DNA from: Leucobacter chromiireducens
GTDB taxonomy: Bacteria > Actinomycetota > Actinomycetes > Actinomycetales > Microbacteriaceae
Length of the DNA: 64,000 nt
NCBI RefSeq assembly: GCF_003917135.1
Contig: NZ_RPDI01000013.1
Coordinates: 1 to 64,000 of the forward strand
Direction: 5' to 3'
The position numbers and the translations under genes are program-made. Shown piece by piece: positions 18,251-26,723 of the stretch; position 1 is the first letter of the stretch, and each line of letters begins with the position of its first letter. The notes beneath the pieces were generated by a model that saw nothing but the letters and a program-made list of their open reading frames with translations, had not been told where the DNA came from and did no database searches.

Positions 18251-19717
18251 TTAGCGCGGCAGCAGGGTGTACTTCGACGAGAGGAACTCGTGGATGCCCT
18301 CGAAGCCGCCCTCGCGGCCGAGGCCCGACTGCTTCAGGCCGCCGAAGGGCGCAGCAGCGTTCGAGACGAGCCCGGTGTTGAGGCCCATCATGCCGCTCTC
18401 GAGCTTCTCGATCATGCGGTGCCCACGGTGGATGTTCTCCGTGAACACGTAGCTGATCAGGCCGTACTCGGTGTTGTTGGCGATCTCGACGGCCTCGTCC
18501 TCGGTCGAGAAGCGGATCACACCGAGCAGGGGTCCGAAGATCTCCTCGCGCATGATCGCCGACTGCGGGGTCAGGTGATCGACGACGGTGGGCTGGAAGA
18601 AGTTGCCCGGGCCGTCGATCGCCTCGCCGCCGGTCACGACGGTCGCGCCGGTGTCCACGGCGTCCTGCACGAGGCGCGCGGTGTTGGCCACGGCCTTGTC
18701 GTCGACGAGCGCCCCGATGTCGAAGCCTTCCTCGGCGCCGCGGCCGACCGAGAATGCGGCAACCTTCTCGCTCACGCGACGCACGAACTCATCGGCGACC
18801 GACTCGTGCACGATGACGCGGTTCGCCGCGGTGCACGCCTGGCCGATGTTGCGGAACTTCGCGAGCATCGCGCCCTCGACCGCGCGGTCGAGGTCAGCGT
18901 CTTCGAACACGATGAACGGCGCGTTGCCGCCGAGCTCCATCGAGGTGCGGAGCACGTTCTGCGCCGCAGCCTCGAGCAGCTTCACACCAACGGGCGTCGA
19001 GCCGGTGAAGCTGAGCTTGCGCAGGCGCGGATCCGAGAGGATCGCGCTCGACTGCGCGCTCGACTTCGACGTCGCGACGACGTTCACCACACCGGCGGGG
19101 AGGCCGGCCTCTTCGAGCAGCTGCGCGAAGAAGATCGTGGTGAGCGGCGTGAGCGCTGCCGGCTTGATCACCACGGTGCAGCCGGCCGCGAGTGCCGGAG
19201 CGATCTTGCGCGTGGCCATCGCGAGCGGGAAGTTCCACGGGGTGATGAAGTAGCAGGGTCCCACCGGGATGTGCGAGACGAGCATGTTGCCCGTTCCCTC
19301 GGGGTTCTGCCGGTAGTCGCCGCGCACGCGGACGGCCTCCTCGGAGAACCAGCGCAGGAACTCGCCGCCGTAGTTCACCTCGCCACGAGCCTCGGCGATG
19401 GGCTTGCCCATCTCCATGCTCATGAGCAGCGCGAACTCTTCCTTGCGCTCCATGAGGAGATCGAAGGTGCGGCGCAGGATGTTGGAGCGCACGCGAGCGG
19501 GGGTCGCGGCCCAGCTCTCCTGCGCGGCAACCGCGGCGTCGAGCGCGCGCACGGCGTCCTCGACGGTCGCGTCAGCGATCGACTTGATGACCTCGCCGGT
19601 CGCGGGATCGTGGACGTCGAGCGTCGCGCCGGAGGTCGCGGGCTCCCACGTGCCGCCGATGCCGAGGCCGGACTGGACGCGGTCGAGCAGTTCCTGCTCG
19701 TTGGGCTTCAAAGCCAT
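18251..19717 (-). CDS. gabD: Succinate-semialdehyde dehydrogenase
   Basis: 488 residues. NAD(P)-dependent aldehyde dehydrogenase with the catalytic Cys in GQACTAANR, the general base Glu in MELGGNAPF, the Asn in TPWNFPLA and the cofactor loop FTGSTPVG. It would oxidise succinic semialdehyde to succinate, the second step of GABA catabolism. It lies 24 bases after gabT in the same direction, which supports this choice over other aldehyde dehydrogenases. Start at 19717 with AAAGGG upstream. Confidence 0.93.
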   Translation of the reverse strand: MALKPNEQELLDRVQSGLGIGGTWEPATSGATLDVHDPATGEVIKSIADATVEDAVRALDAAVAAQESWAATPARVRSNILRRTFDLLMERKEEFALLMSMEMGKPIAEARGEVNYGGEFLRWFSEEAVRVRGDYRQNPEGTGNMLVSHIPVGPCYFITPWNFPLAMATRKIAPALAAGCTVVIKPAALTPLTTIFFAQLLEEAGLPAGVVNVVATSKSSAQSSAILSDPRLRKLSFTGSTPVGVKLLEAAAQNVLRTSMELGGNAPFIVFEDADLDRAVEGAMLAKFRNIGQACTAANRVIVHESVADEFVRRVSEKVAAFSVGRGAEEGFDIGALVDDKAVANTARLVQDAVDTGATVVTGGEAIDGPGNFFQPTVVDHLTPQSAIMREEIFGPLLGVIRFSTEDEAVEIANNTEYGLISYVFTENIHRGHRMIEKLESGMMGLNTGLVSNAAAPFGGLKQSGLGREGGFEGIHEFLSSKYTLLPR

Positions 19718-19741
19718 AATCTAGTGCCCTTTCGTGATGAC

Positions 19742-21082
19742 TTAGGCGTTGGCCGCGAGAGCGTCTGCGACGATCTGGAGGCCCTCGCGGAGCAGCTCGT
19801 CGGAGATCGAGAGCGGCGGGAGGAAGCGGACAACGTTGCCGTAGGTCCCGCAGGTGAGGAGGATAACGCCCTCGTCTGCGGCGTGCTTCGCGATCGCGCT
19901 CGTGAGCGCGGCGGCGGGCGTCTTGCTGCCCGACTCGACGAACTCAACAGCCATCATCGCACCACGGCCACGGATGTCGCCAATGCGCGCGTCGGTCTTC
20001 TGCAGCTCGGTGAAGAACTCGGTGATGATCGCACCGATCTCGCGCGCACGTGCCGCGAGGTTCTCCTTCTCGTAGGTGTCGATCGTCGCGAGCGCAGCCG
20101 CACACGCGATCGGGCTGCCGGCGTAGGTGCCGCCCAGGCCGCCGGCGTGCGCGGAGTCCATGATCTCGGCGCGGCCGGTCACGGCCGACAGCGGCAGGCC
20201 GCCAGCGATGCCCTTGGCCGTGGTGACGAGATCCGGCACGACGCCCTCGTGGTTCGCGGCGAACAGATCGCCGGTACGCGCGAAGCCGGTCTGCACCTCG
20301 TCGAGGATGAAGACGACGCCGTTGGCGGTCGCCCACTCCTGCAGCGCGGGGAGGAAGCCCTCGGCGGGGGCGATGAAGCCGCCCTCACCCTGGATGGGCT
20401 CGATGATGATCGCGGCGAGGTTGGCCGCGCCCACCTGCTTCTCGATCTGGGTCAGCGCAACCTTGGCTGCCTCGGCGCCGGAGAGCCCATCACGGAAGGG
20501 GTAGGAGGTCGCGACGCGCGTGATCTCGGGGGCGAAGGGACCGAAGCCGTCCTTGTACGGCATGTTCTTCGCCGTCATGCCCATGGTGAGGTTGGTGCGG
20601 CCGTGGTAGGCGTGATCGAAGACGACGACGCCGTTCTTCTTGGTGTAGTGGCGCGCGATCTTGATCGCGTTCTCGACCGCCTCTGCGCCCGAGTTGAAGA
20701 GCGCCGAGCGCTTCTCGTGGTCGCCGGGGGTGAGTGCGTTGAGCTTCTCAGCGACCTGCACGTAGCCCTCGTAGGGGGTGACCGTGAAGCAGGTGTGCGT
20801 GAACTGCTGCACCTGGTTGGTCACGGCCTCGACCACGGCGGGGGCCGAGTTGCCGACACCGGTCACGGCGATGCCGGAGCCGAGGTCGATGAGCGAGTTG
20901 CCGTCCGCGTCGACCATGACGCCGCCACCGGCCGCGACGATCGAGACGGGGAGCGCCACGCCGACACCAGCGGCAACCGCAGCGTTCTTGCGTCCGAGCA
21001 GCTCCTGCGACTTCGGGCCGGGGATGCTGGTGACGAGCTTGCGCTCCTGCGGAAGCGAGGGGCCGCCGATGACATCGACCAT
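19742..21082 (-). CDS. gabT: 4-aminobutyrate aminotransferase
   Basis: 446 residues, class III PLP-dependent aminotransferase. Catalytic Lys is in VTTAKGIAGGLP, preceded by ILDEVQTGFARTG and the phosphate-binding NSGAEAVENAIK. It transfers the amino group of GABA to 2-oxoglutarate, giving succinic semialdehyde for gabD. The start at 21082 has AAGGAG eight bases upstream; an upstream frame extension is not needed. Upstream lies a promoter shared back-to-back with a PucR regulator. Confidence 0.93.
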   Translation of the reverse strand: MVDVIGGPSLPQERKLVTSIPGPKSQELLGRKNAAVAAGVGVALPVSIVAAGGGVMVDADGNSLIDLGSGIAVTGVGNSAPAVVEAVTNQVQQFTHTCFTVTPYEGYVQVAEKLNALTPGDHEKRSALFNSGAEAVENAIKIARHYTKKNGVVVFDHAYHGRTNLTMGMTAKNMPYKDGFGPFAPEITRVATSYPFRDGLSGAEAAKVALTQIEKQVGAANLAAIIIEPIQGEGGFIAPAEGFLPALQEWATANGVVFILDEVQTGFARTGDLFAANHEGVVPDLVTTAKGIAGGLPLSAVTGRAEIMDSAHAGGLGGTYAGSPIACAAALATIDTYEKENLAARAREIGAIITEFFTELQKTDARIGDIRGRGAMMAVEFVESGSKTPAAALTSAIAKHAADEGVILLTCGTYGNVVRFLPPLSISDELLREGLQIVADALAANA

Positions 21083-21150
21083 GAGTGTTTCTCCTTGCGT
21101 GACTGTCGCGCTGGCGGCATGCCGCCGGCGCATCCAAACGATTCGGGTTC

Positions 21151-21178
21151 AGCATAACGGCAACGCCCCACCGAACAA
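21151..21178 (-). promoter_or_regulatory. gabTD promoter
   Basis: On the minus strand TTGTTC (-35, 21178-21173) is followed by a 16-bp spacer and TATGCT (-10, 21156-21151). It points at gabT and leaves a leader of about 60 bases. A perfect 14-bp palindrome GGCGGCATGCCGCC (21113-21126) lies in that leader. This is a possible binding site for the adjacent PucR-type regulator or a hairpin in the mRNA. Confidence 0.5.
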
Positions 21179-21256
21179 TGTGCCAGAATGGCGATGGTAG
21201 AGACCGGCTTTCGACACACTGGCAGCGCGGGATCCCTGCAGGGAAAGGAGCCGTTC

Positions 21257-22852
21257 ATGCAGCTCGAACAGTCGAGGCTCGGCGATGCGAGCCCGCAGCG
21301 ACCCACCATCGAGCTCGGCGAACTCCTCCACCAGTACCAGCTCGGTCTCGTGCTCATCGCGGGCACCGACGAGGCGACCGCGAGCCGCCCGGTGCAGTGG
21401 GTGCACGTGAGCGAGCTCGAGGATCCAACGCCGTTTCTCACTCCGCGCACCGTGCTCCTCACCACCGGAGCGCGCTTCGACACCGTGCAGGTGCAGGCCG
21501 ACGCCGACGCGTACGTTGCCGGGCTCCTCGCGGCGGGCGTGACCGCGCTCGGCGTGGCGATCGGCCTCCACTGGGATCGCGTGCCAGCCCCCATCGTCGC
21601 GGCGTGCGACCGGCTCGGCCTCCCCCTCTTCCGCGTGCCGTACGACACCGCATTCATCGAGATCGTGCAGACCGCGGCCCGGCTCCTCGACGCGCACACG
21701 CGCGACCGCGACATCTGGGCGATCGAGTCCCAGCGCGCGGTCACCGCGGCGTCGCTGCACCGTGACGGGCTCGGGGCCGCCGTGCGCGAGGCCGCTGCGC
21801 GACTCGGCAAGTGGGTGGGGGTGACCGATCGCTCGGGCAGGCTCGTGGAGTTCGCACCGCAGACGGAGCGCTCGGCGGCACGCGCGGAGTGGATCCAGCG
21901 CGAGACACGCCACCTCATCTCGCGCGGGCTGAGCGCCGGGCGCATCGGCGGGGCGGCGAGCGGGGCCGGGCTCCAGATGCAGGCCCTTGGCAGGCAGGGC
22001 CAGGTGCTCGGCGTGCTCGTGGTCGAGGATCGCGGGGTCGCGGACAACGCGGAGCGCACGCTCCTTGGCCTCGTCGGGGCCCTCGCGACCGTGCAGCTGG
22101 AGCACCGCAGCGGCATGGACGCGGCGCAGGCCTCGCTGCGCGGGGCGATCCTGCAGCTCCTCGTCGCCCAGCAGTTCGCGCTCGCGGAGCGACTCTCCGA
22201 GGGGGCGCTGATCCGGATCCCGAGCGGCGCGGTTGCCGCGGTGCGCTACCGGGGCCCGAGCGAGCCGGATCCGAGCTTCGCCGAGGATCTTTCCTCGCTC
22301 GACGCCGGCAGCCCCGGGCTCATCGGCGCGCTGTACGAGGACGCGCCGCTCATCGTCACGGAGACCAGGCACCTCCCCGCCGTGAAGCGGCTGCTCGTCG
22401 CCCACCGGCTGCCGGCCGGCATCTCCGAGCGCGGCACACTGAGCGGTGTGATCGGCCTGAGCGAGCTCGTCGGGCAGGCCGACCGGGCGCTCGAGGCGGC
22501 GCTCGGATCCGACGCGGAGGTGCCCGTCGACTACCGCCCTGAGCTGCACGGCGGCATCCTGCGCCTGCTCGCAGCGCAGCCGGAGGCCGCGGCGCGGGCC
22601 GCAGCGCTCCTCGCGCCGGTGCGCCACCACGACGAGCGGCACGACGATCGCATCGAGGAGAGCCTCACCACCTGGCTCGCACACCACGGGCAGACGAGCC
22701 CGGCCGCGACCGAACTCGGCGTCCACCGGCACACGCTGAAGGCGCGCGTGCAGACCGCGGCGAGCCTCCTGCAGCTGGACCTCGACTCCCCAACGGCGCG
22801 CGCCGAGCTGTGGGCGGCGCTCAGCGTGCTCGCTGGCGACACGCCGCGCTGA
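21257..22852 (+). CDS. PucR-family transcriptional regulator, likely GABA regulator
   Basis: 531 residues. N-terminal PucR ligand domain at about 20-130, a central GAF-like region, and a C-terminal PucR-type helix-turn-helix (WLAHHGQTSPAATELGVHRHTLKARV, about residues 475-500, C-terminal to a long linker). The ATG at 21257 was chosen because AAAGGAG lies six bases upstream; an in-frame ATG at 21188 has no such site. It is transcribed away from gabT-gabD. PucR-type regulators next to gab genes control GABA use in other actinobacteria, so this is the likely role here. Confidence 0.85.
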   Translation: MQLEQSRLGDASPQRPTIELGELLHQYQLGLVLIAGTDEATASRPVQWVHVSELEDPTPFLTPRTVLLTTGARFDTVQVQADADAYVAGLLAAGVTALGVAIGLHWDRVPAPIVAACDRLGLPLFRVPYDTAFIEIVQTAARLLDAHTRDRDIWAIESQRAVTAASLHRDGLGAAVREAAARLGKWVGVTDRSGRLVEFAPQTERSAARAEWIQRETRHLISRGLSAGRIGGAASGAGLQMQALGRQGQVLGVLVVEDRGVADNAERTLLGLVGALATVQLEHRSGMDAAQASLRGAILQLLVAQQFALAERLSEGALIRIPSGAVAAVRYRGPSEPDPSFAEDLSSLDAGSPGLIGALYEDAPLIVTETRHLPAVKRLLVAHRLPAGISERGTLSGVIGLSELVGQADRALEAALGSDAEVPVDYRPELHGGILRLLAAQPEAAARAAALLAPVRHHDERHDDRIEESLTTWLAHHGQTSPAATELGVHRHTLKARVQTAASLLQLDLDSPTARAELWAALSVLAGDTPR

Positions 22853-22926
22853 GCTGCTTCTCGTGCGGGATCAGGGCCGTTCGCCCCGCCCCCGCGAATG
22901 TCGGTGGTCCATGAGTGAATAGCAGC

Positions 22927-24396
22927 ATGGACACCAACGGAGGGACCCCAGCCACACCACCAGCGCCTCCTCCCGGGCGGGCGCGGCACCCCGAGCCGGC
23001 ACAGCCGGCAGAGCCAGCGCAGCCTGCACAGCCGACGCAGCCTTCGCAGCCGGCACAGCCACCGCTCGCCGAGGCCGTGGTCGCGGTCGATGCGGCGTTC
23101 GCCGAGCTCGACACCCTCGAACACGCGCGCCGGGCGGCGGACGCGGCAAGGCTCCGCGTGCTTGCGCGGCTCCGCGCGGCAGCGATCCCTGGCCAGGCGC
23201 CCGGTGCAACCGCGGCGCACGCGCGCATGATCGCGTTCCGCTCGCTCCGCCTCGAGCTCGCCGCGGCGCTCAGCACGAGCGAGCACCTGGCCGAGCGCAT
23301 GCTCGACACGGCCGCCGTCGCCGAGGACCAGTACGCCGACACGCTCGCAACGCTCGGCACCGGCGGGATCTCGCTCGATCACCTGCAGGTCATCCTCGCG
23401 GAGGGCGGCGTCCTCACGACGGGTTCCCCGGAGCGCGATACGCCGCTGCGCGGCCGCTACGAACGCGAGGTCCTCGAGGTCGCAACGCACGCGCCGCCGC
23501 AGCGGCTCCGGCCGATCGCGCGGCGCATCGCGGCCGAGCTCGCCGAGACGCCACTCGCCGAGCGGCACCGGGAGGCGCGTGAGCGGCGAAGTGTCCGCGT
23601 CACCGACGATAGCGACGGCATGGCGATCCTCACTGCGCTGCTCCCCGCCGTCGACGCGCACGCGATCCACGACCGCCTCAGCCGCCTCGCGCGGGAGGCC
23701 GAGCGCGCCGAGCGGGAGGCCGAGCGCGCGGCGCAGGGCGAGCCGTCCTGCGCCGGTGCCCCGCGCGTGACGCGCGACACCCGCCGGGCCGACGCGCTCT
23801 GCGATCTCCTCCTCGGGCGCACCGGCGACACGCTCGCCGCCGCGCGCGACATCGTGGCGCACGTCAACGTCGTGGTCCCGGCGCGCATGCTCCCCGGCGG
23901 TGCGGATCGCGAGTCTTCCCGCGGAATTCAGGGCAGCACCGCACACCACGGCGGCGTCGCCGAGGTCCTCGGGGTCGGCCCGATCGATCCGGGCACGGCG
24001 CGCGACCTCGCGGGATCCGCGAGCGTGTGGAATCGCGTGCACGTCACCAGCGACGGCTCGGTGCTCGCGGTCGACCGGTATCGGCCGAGCCCCGAGATGC
24101 GCCGCCTCCTCGCGATGCGCGACCTCCACTGCCGGGCGCCCGGCTGCATGGTCCCCGCGCAGCGCTGCGACCTCGACCACACGGTCGACGCCGCGCTCGG
24201 CGGCGCGACGAGCACGCAGAACCTCGCGCACCTGTGCCGCGGCCACCACACGCTCAAGCACCACGGCGGGTGGCAGCTCAGCCAGAGCGAGGGCGGCGTT
24301 GCGCACTGGGTCGGCCCACGCGGACGGCCCTACCGGGAGGAGCCGCCCAGCACGGTCCGGTTCCGCCGCCGCGCGGCGGGCGCACCGCGCAGCTAG
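22927..24396 (+). CDS. DUF222 / HNH endonuclease-like protein (13E12 repeat family)
   Basis: 489 residues. After a Pro/Ala/Gln-rich N-terminus (residues ~10-40) comes a DUF222 helical domain and a C-terminal HNH motif: C-x4-C in CRAPGC, then DLDHTVDAALGG, NLAHLCRGHHTLKHH. This family is abundant in actinobacteria, often in several copies and associated with mobile 13E12-type repeats, but a function has rarely been shown. Start chosen at the ATG at 22927; a GTG at 22915 is in frame and neither has a good ribosome-binding site. Confidence 0.8.
   Translation: MDTNGGTPATPPAPPPGRARHPEPAQPAEPAQPAQPTQPSQPAQPPLAEAVVAVDAAFAELDTLEHARRAADAARLRVLARLRAAAIPGQAPGATAAHARMIAFRSLRLELAAALSTSEHLAERMLDTAAVAEDQYADTLATLGTGGISLDHLQVILAEGGVLTTGSPERDTPLRGRYEREVLEVATHAPPQRLRPIARRIAAELAETPLAERHREARERRSVRVTDDSDGMAILTALLPAVDAHAIHDRLSRLAREAERAEREAERAAQGEPSCAGAPRVTRDTRRADALCDLLLGRTGDTLAAARDIVAHVNVVVPARMLPGGADRESSRGIQGSTAHHGGVAEVLGVGPIDPGTARDLAGSASVWNRVHVTSDGSVLAVDRYRPSPEMRRLLAMRDLHCRAPGCMVPAQRCDLDHTVDAALGGATSTQNLAHLCRGHHTLKHHGGWQLSQSEGGVAHWVGPRGRPYREEPPSTVRFRRRAAGAPRS
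22993..23060. repeat. Imperfect PAQP-coding repeat in the DUF222 gene
   Basis: Degenerate 9-12-bp units of the type CCGGCACAG encode E/A-P-A-Q-P motifs repeated about seven times. The encoded stretch is likely flexible and surface exposed. Such repeats change length easily by slippage. Confidence 0.6.
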
Positions 24397-24424
24397 CCCA
24401 CCGCGCGGTTCGCGCACCGCCCGG

Positions 24425-25066
24425 CTAGTTCGCCGTGAAGTGCGCCTCAACGTCAACGGAGACCGCGATGTCCTGCACGTTCACCTCGGTGGGCGCGGCG
24501 TCCGCGGCCATCGCGAAGCGGGGCGAGCCGACCGGGAACGTGCCGCCGCCCAGCTGGGTGTCGCGCAGCTGCACGAGCGCGAGCTCCGACACCCCGAGCG
24601 CCGCGGCGTAGTCACCGGCGGTCTCCCGCGCGTTGGCCACCGCTTCCGCGCGCAGCTCGCGGAGCACCGCCGTGCGGCTCTCGTCCCCGAGCTTCCAGCT
24701 CAGGCGCGGGTCGACGCCGCCCTCGGCGAGTTCGGTGGTGAGCGCGCCCACCTGCTCGAGCGCGACGAGCTCGATCGACACGCTCACCGAGGCGCGATGC
24801 TCAACGATCTGCGCGCCGTGCTCATCGCGCCAGCTGTTCGTGTACGTCGAGAGCGCGTCCGCGCGGTAGCTCTCCGCCACCCCGCTCGCCACGAGCTCCT
24901 GCGCGCGAGCGACCAGGCGCGCGTGCTCGGCAGCAGCCGCAGCGACGACCGCCTTCCGCTCCGGCCCGACGTGCGAGGTGCTGAGCGCCAACTCAACGCG
25001 GTCGGCGGGAAGCCGCCGCTCGGCGTGCCCGGACACCGAGATCTGCGGTGCTGGATTCGTGCTCAT
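24425..25066 (-). CDS. SIMPL domain protein (DUF541)
   Basis: 213 residues forming a single SIMPL domain: QISVSGHAERRLPADRVELALS at the N-terminus, ALGVSELALVQL in the second half and the conserved PTEVNVQDIAVSVDVEAHF at the end. Family members are often periplasmic or secreted, but here no signal peptide is visible, so it would be cytoplasmic. Function unknown. Start at 25066 with GGGGGA six bases upstream. Confidence 0.8.
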   Translation of the reverse strand: MSTNPAPQISVSGHAERRLPADRVELALSTSHVGPERKAVVAAAAAEHARLVARAQELVASGVAESYRADALSTYTNSWRDEHGAQIVEHRASVSVSIELVALEQVGALTTELAEGGVDPRLSWKLGDESRTAVLRELRAEAVANARETAGDYAAALGVSELALVQLRDTQLGGGTFPVGSPRFAMAADAAPTEVNVQDIAVSVDVEAHFTAN

Positions 25067-25143
25067 CGTGTCCCCCGTCACACTGGCGCGGCGCGCTGCC
25101 GCCCGGGGCGACCACCGCCCCTCCGGCCACTGTACTCCGCGCG

Positions 25144-26154
25144 CTACGCGCCGGGCCAGCGCACCACGTACGGATCCCAGCCGCGCGGTGGCACCGCCTC
25201 CGCGTCGAGCCACACACCGGCCGGCTCCGGATCCGCGACCTCGCCGATCACCGTGAAGCCGGGCGGCACCGCGGCAGCAGCGGGGAACGTTGCGAGCAGC
25301 CCGTGGTCCTCGCCCCCGCTCAGCATCGCCTCCACCGGCACCGCGACGCCCTGCTGCACCCCAAAGCCGGCGCGCAGGCGCGCAGCGTCGAGTCGGAGCG
25401 CCACACCGCTCGCGGACGCCAGTCGGTGCGCGTCGATCGACAGGGCATCCGAGACGTCCATCATCGCCGACGCGCCCGCCGCCGCGGCAGCGATCCCGAG
25501 CGGAATCGGCGGGGTCGGGGCGAGCTGCGCCGACAGGATCTCGGGGTGCTCCGCCCAGAGCCGAGCGAGGGGCCCGGCGACGGCGACGCCTGCGGCATCC
25601 GCCGCCTCCGCGAACAGCAGCGAGAGGCCCATTCCGGCGAGCCCCAGCTCCCCGGCGTACGCCACAACATGGCCGGGCCGCGCCCCCGCGCGCGTCACCG
25701 CTGGCGCCCCGGCGAGCTCGCCGAGCGCCGTCACCGCCGCGGTGATCACGGGCGCGGTGCCGAGGTCTCCCCCGACAACGCCGCAGCCCGGCGCGAGCGT
25801 GCGGCACGCGGCCGACATCCCCTCGGCGATCTGCTCGAGGAGCTCCACCCGGGTGTCGCGCGGCACCGCGAGGGCGAGGGTCAGGGCCATCGGGCGCGCG
25901 CCCATCGCCGCGACATCGGAGAGATTCGTCGCAGCGAGCTTCCAGCCGAGCTCGAAACCGCTGTGCCAGGCCGCCCGGAAGTCTGGCCCCTCGATCATGG
26001 TGTCGGTGGTCACCACGAGTTCGCCGCGCACACGCAGCACCGCAGCGTCGTCGCCGGGCCCGAGCGCCGCAGCGTCGGCCTCGGCCTCGCTCAGCCGCGA
26101 GAGCACCCGCCGCAACACCCCGTGCTCGCCGAGCTCTCCCACCGTCTGCGTCAT
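25144..26154 (-). CDS. thiL: Thiamine-monophosphate kinase
   Basis: Phosphorylates thiamine monophosphate to the active diphosphate. 336 residues with LGPGDDAAVLR, TTDTMIEGPDF, NLSDVAAMGARP, GGDLGTAP and MMDVSDALSIDAHRLA, the metal- and substrate-binding motifs of ThiL, plus LSGGEDHGLLAT. The ATG at 26154 is preceded by TAGTTT and six bases. It diverges from the DUF3515 gene with only 31 bp between start codons. Confidence 0.94.
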   Translation of the reverse strand: MTQTVGELGEHGVLRRVLSRLSEAEADAAALGPGDDAAVLRVRGELVVTTDTMIEGPDFRAAWHSGFELGWKLAATNLSDVAAMGARPMALTLALAVPRDTRVELLEQIAEGMSAACRTLAPGCGVVGGDLGTAPVITAAVTALGELAGAPAVTRAGARPGHVVAYAGELGLAGMGLSLLFAEAADAAGVAVAGPLARLWAEHPEILSAQLAPTPPIPLGIAAAAAGASAMMDVSDALSIDAHRLASASGVALRLDAARLRAGFGVQQGVAVPVEAMLSGGEDHGLLATFPAAAAVPPGFTVIGEVADPEPAGVWLDAEAVPPRGWDPYVVRWPGA

Positions 26155-26185
26155 CTTCTCAAACTACCCCAGCTAGGCTGATGGG
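26155..26185. promoter_or_regulatory. 31-bp divergent leaderless promoter pair thiL / DUF3515
   Basis: Rightward: TAGGCT (26174-26179), six bases, GTG at 26186. Leftward: TAGTTT on the minus strand (26166-26161), six bases, ATG at 26154. The two -10 boxes are eight bases apart and both transcripts would begin at their start codons. Each -35 region must therefore lie over or inside the opposite gene. Confidence 0.7.
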
Positions 26186-26698
26186 GTGATCTCGCACACG
26201 CTCTCCCGCCGCCACTCTGTCCGCGCCGTCTCCGTGCTCGCAGCGATCGGCGGCGTCGCCACGCTCCTCACTGGCTGCGCGGGGACCGTGCCAATGGACC
26301 CGGCGGTGGACGCCAACAACCCGGCGTGCGCCGACGTGATCGTGCGCCTGCCGCAGACCGTCGCCGGCGAGGAGCGGCGCGCCACGACCGCGCAGAGCAC
26401 GGGCGCGTGGGGCGACGACGTCGCCGTGCAGCTCGTGTGCGGGGTGGAGCCGAGCGGGCCGACGACCGACAGCTGCGTCAACGTGAACGGCGTCGACTGG
26501 GTGATCGACGAGTCAGCGTCGCCGATCTACCGCTTCGAGGCGTACGGCAGGGATCCCGGGCTCGCGGTGTTCGTCGATTCCGAGCAGGTCTCCGGCACCG
26601 AGGTTGCCGTCGACCTCAGCGCGGTCGCGAAGGAGCTGCCACAGACGCGGCAGTGCCTCGACCTGAGCGACAGCCTGGACATCACCAAGCAGAAGTGA
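26186..26698 (+). CDS. DUF3515 family lipoprotein
   Basis: 170 residues. A basic N-terminus (RRHSVRAV), a hydrophobic stretch and the lipobox LLTGC (Cys near residue 31) mark a lipoprotein. The rest matches the actinobacterial DUF3515 pattern: DPAVDANNPACADVIVRLP, a cysteine pair (C-x~16-C, ending DSCVNVNGVDWV), IYRFEAYGRDPG. Four cysteines in the mature part may form disulfides. DUF3515 genes often sit between thiL and ddl, as here. Function unknown. GTG start in the leaderless pattern. Confidence 0.85.
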   Translation: MISHTLSRRHSVRAVSVLAAIGGVATLLTGCAGTVPMDPAVDANNPACADVIVRLPQTVAGEERRATTAQSTGAWGDDVAVQLVCGVEPSGPTTDSCVNVNGVDWVIDESASPIYRFEAYGRDPGLAVFVDSEQVSGTEVAVDLSAVAKELPQTRQCLDLSDSLDITKQK

Positions 26699-26723
26699 GC
26701 CGGCGGCCGAGTGCTCCAGCGGC

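Noticed and set aside
18290-21157. A 955-codon open frame antisense to gabD and gabT
   Set aside because: Long antisense frames are common at this GC content because stop codons are rare. It has no recognisable domain, and the opposite strand encodes two clear enzymes.
22927-24396. Mobile element or homing endonuclease
   Set aside because: The HNH/DUF222 family is often linked to mobile 13E12 repeats, but no terminal repeats, intron or target duplication was found.
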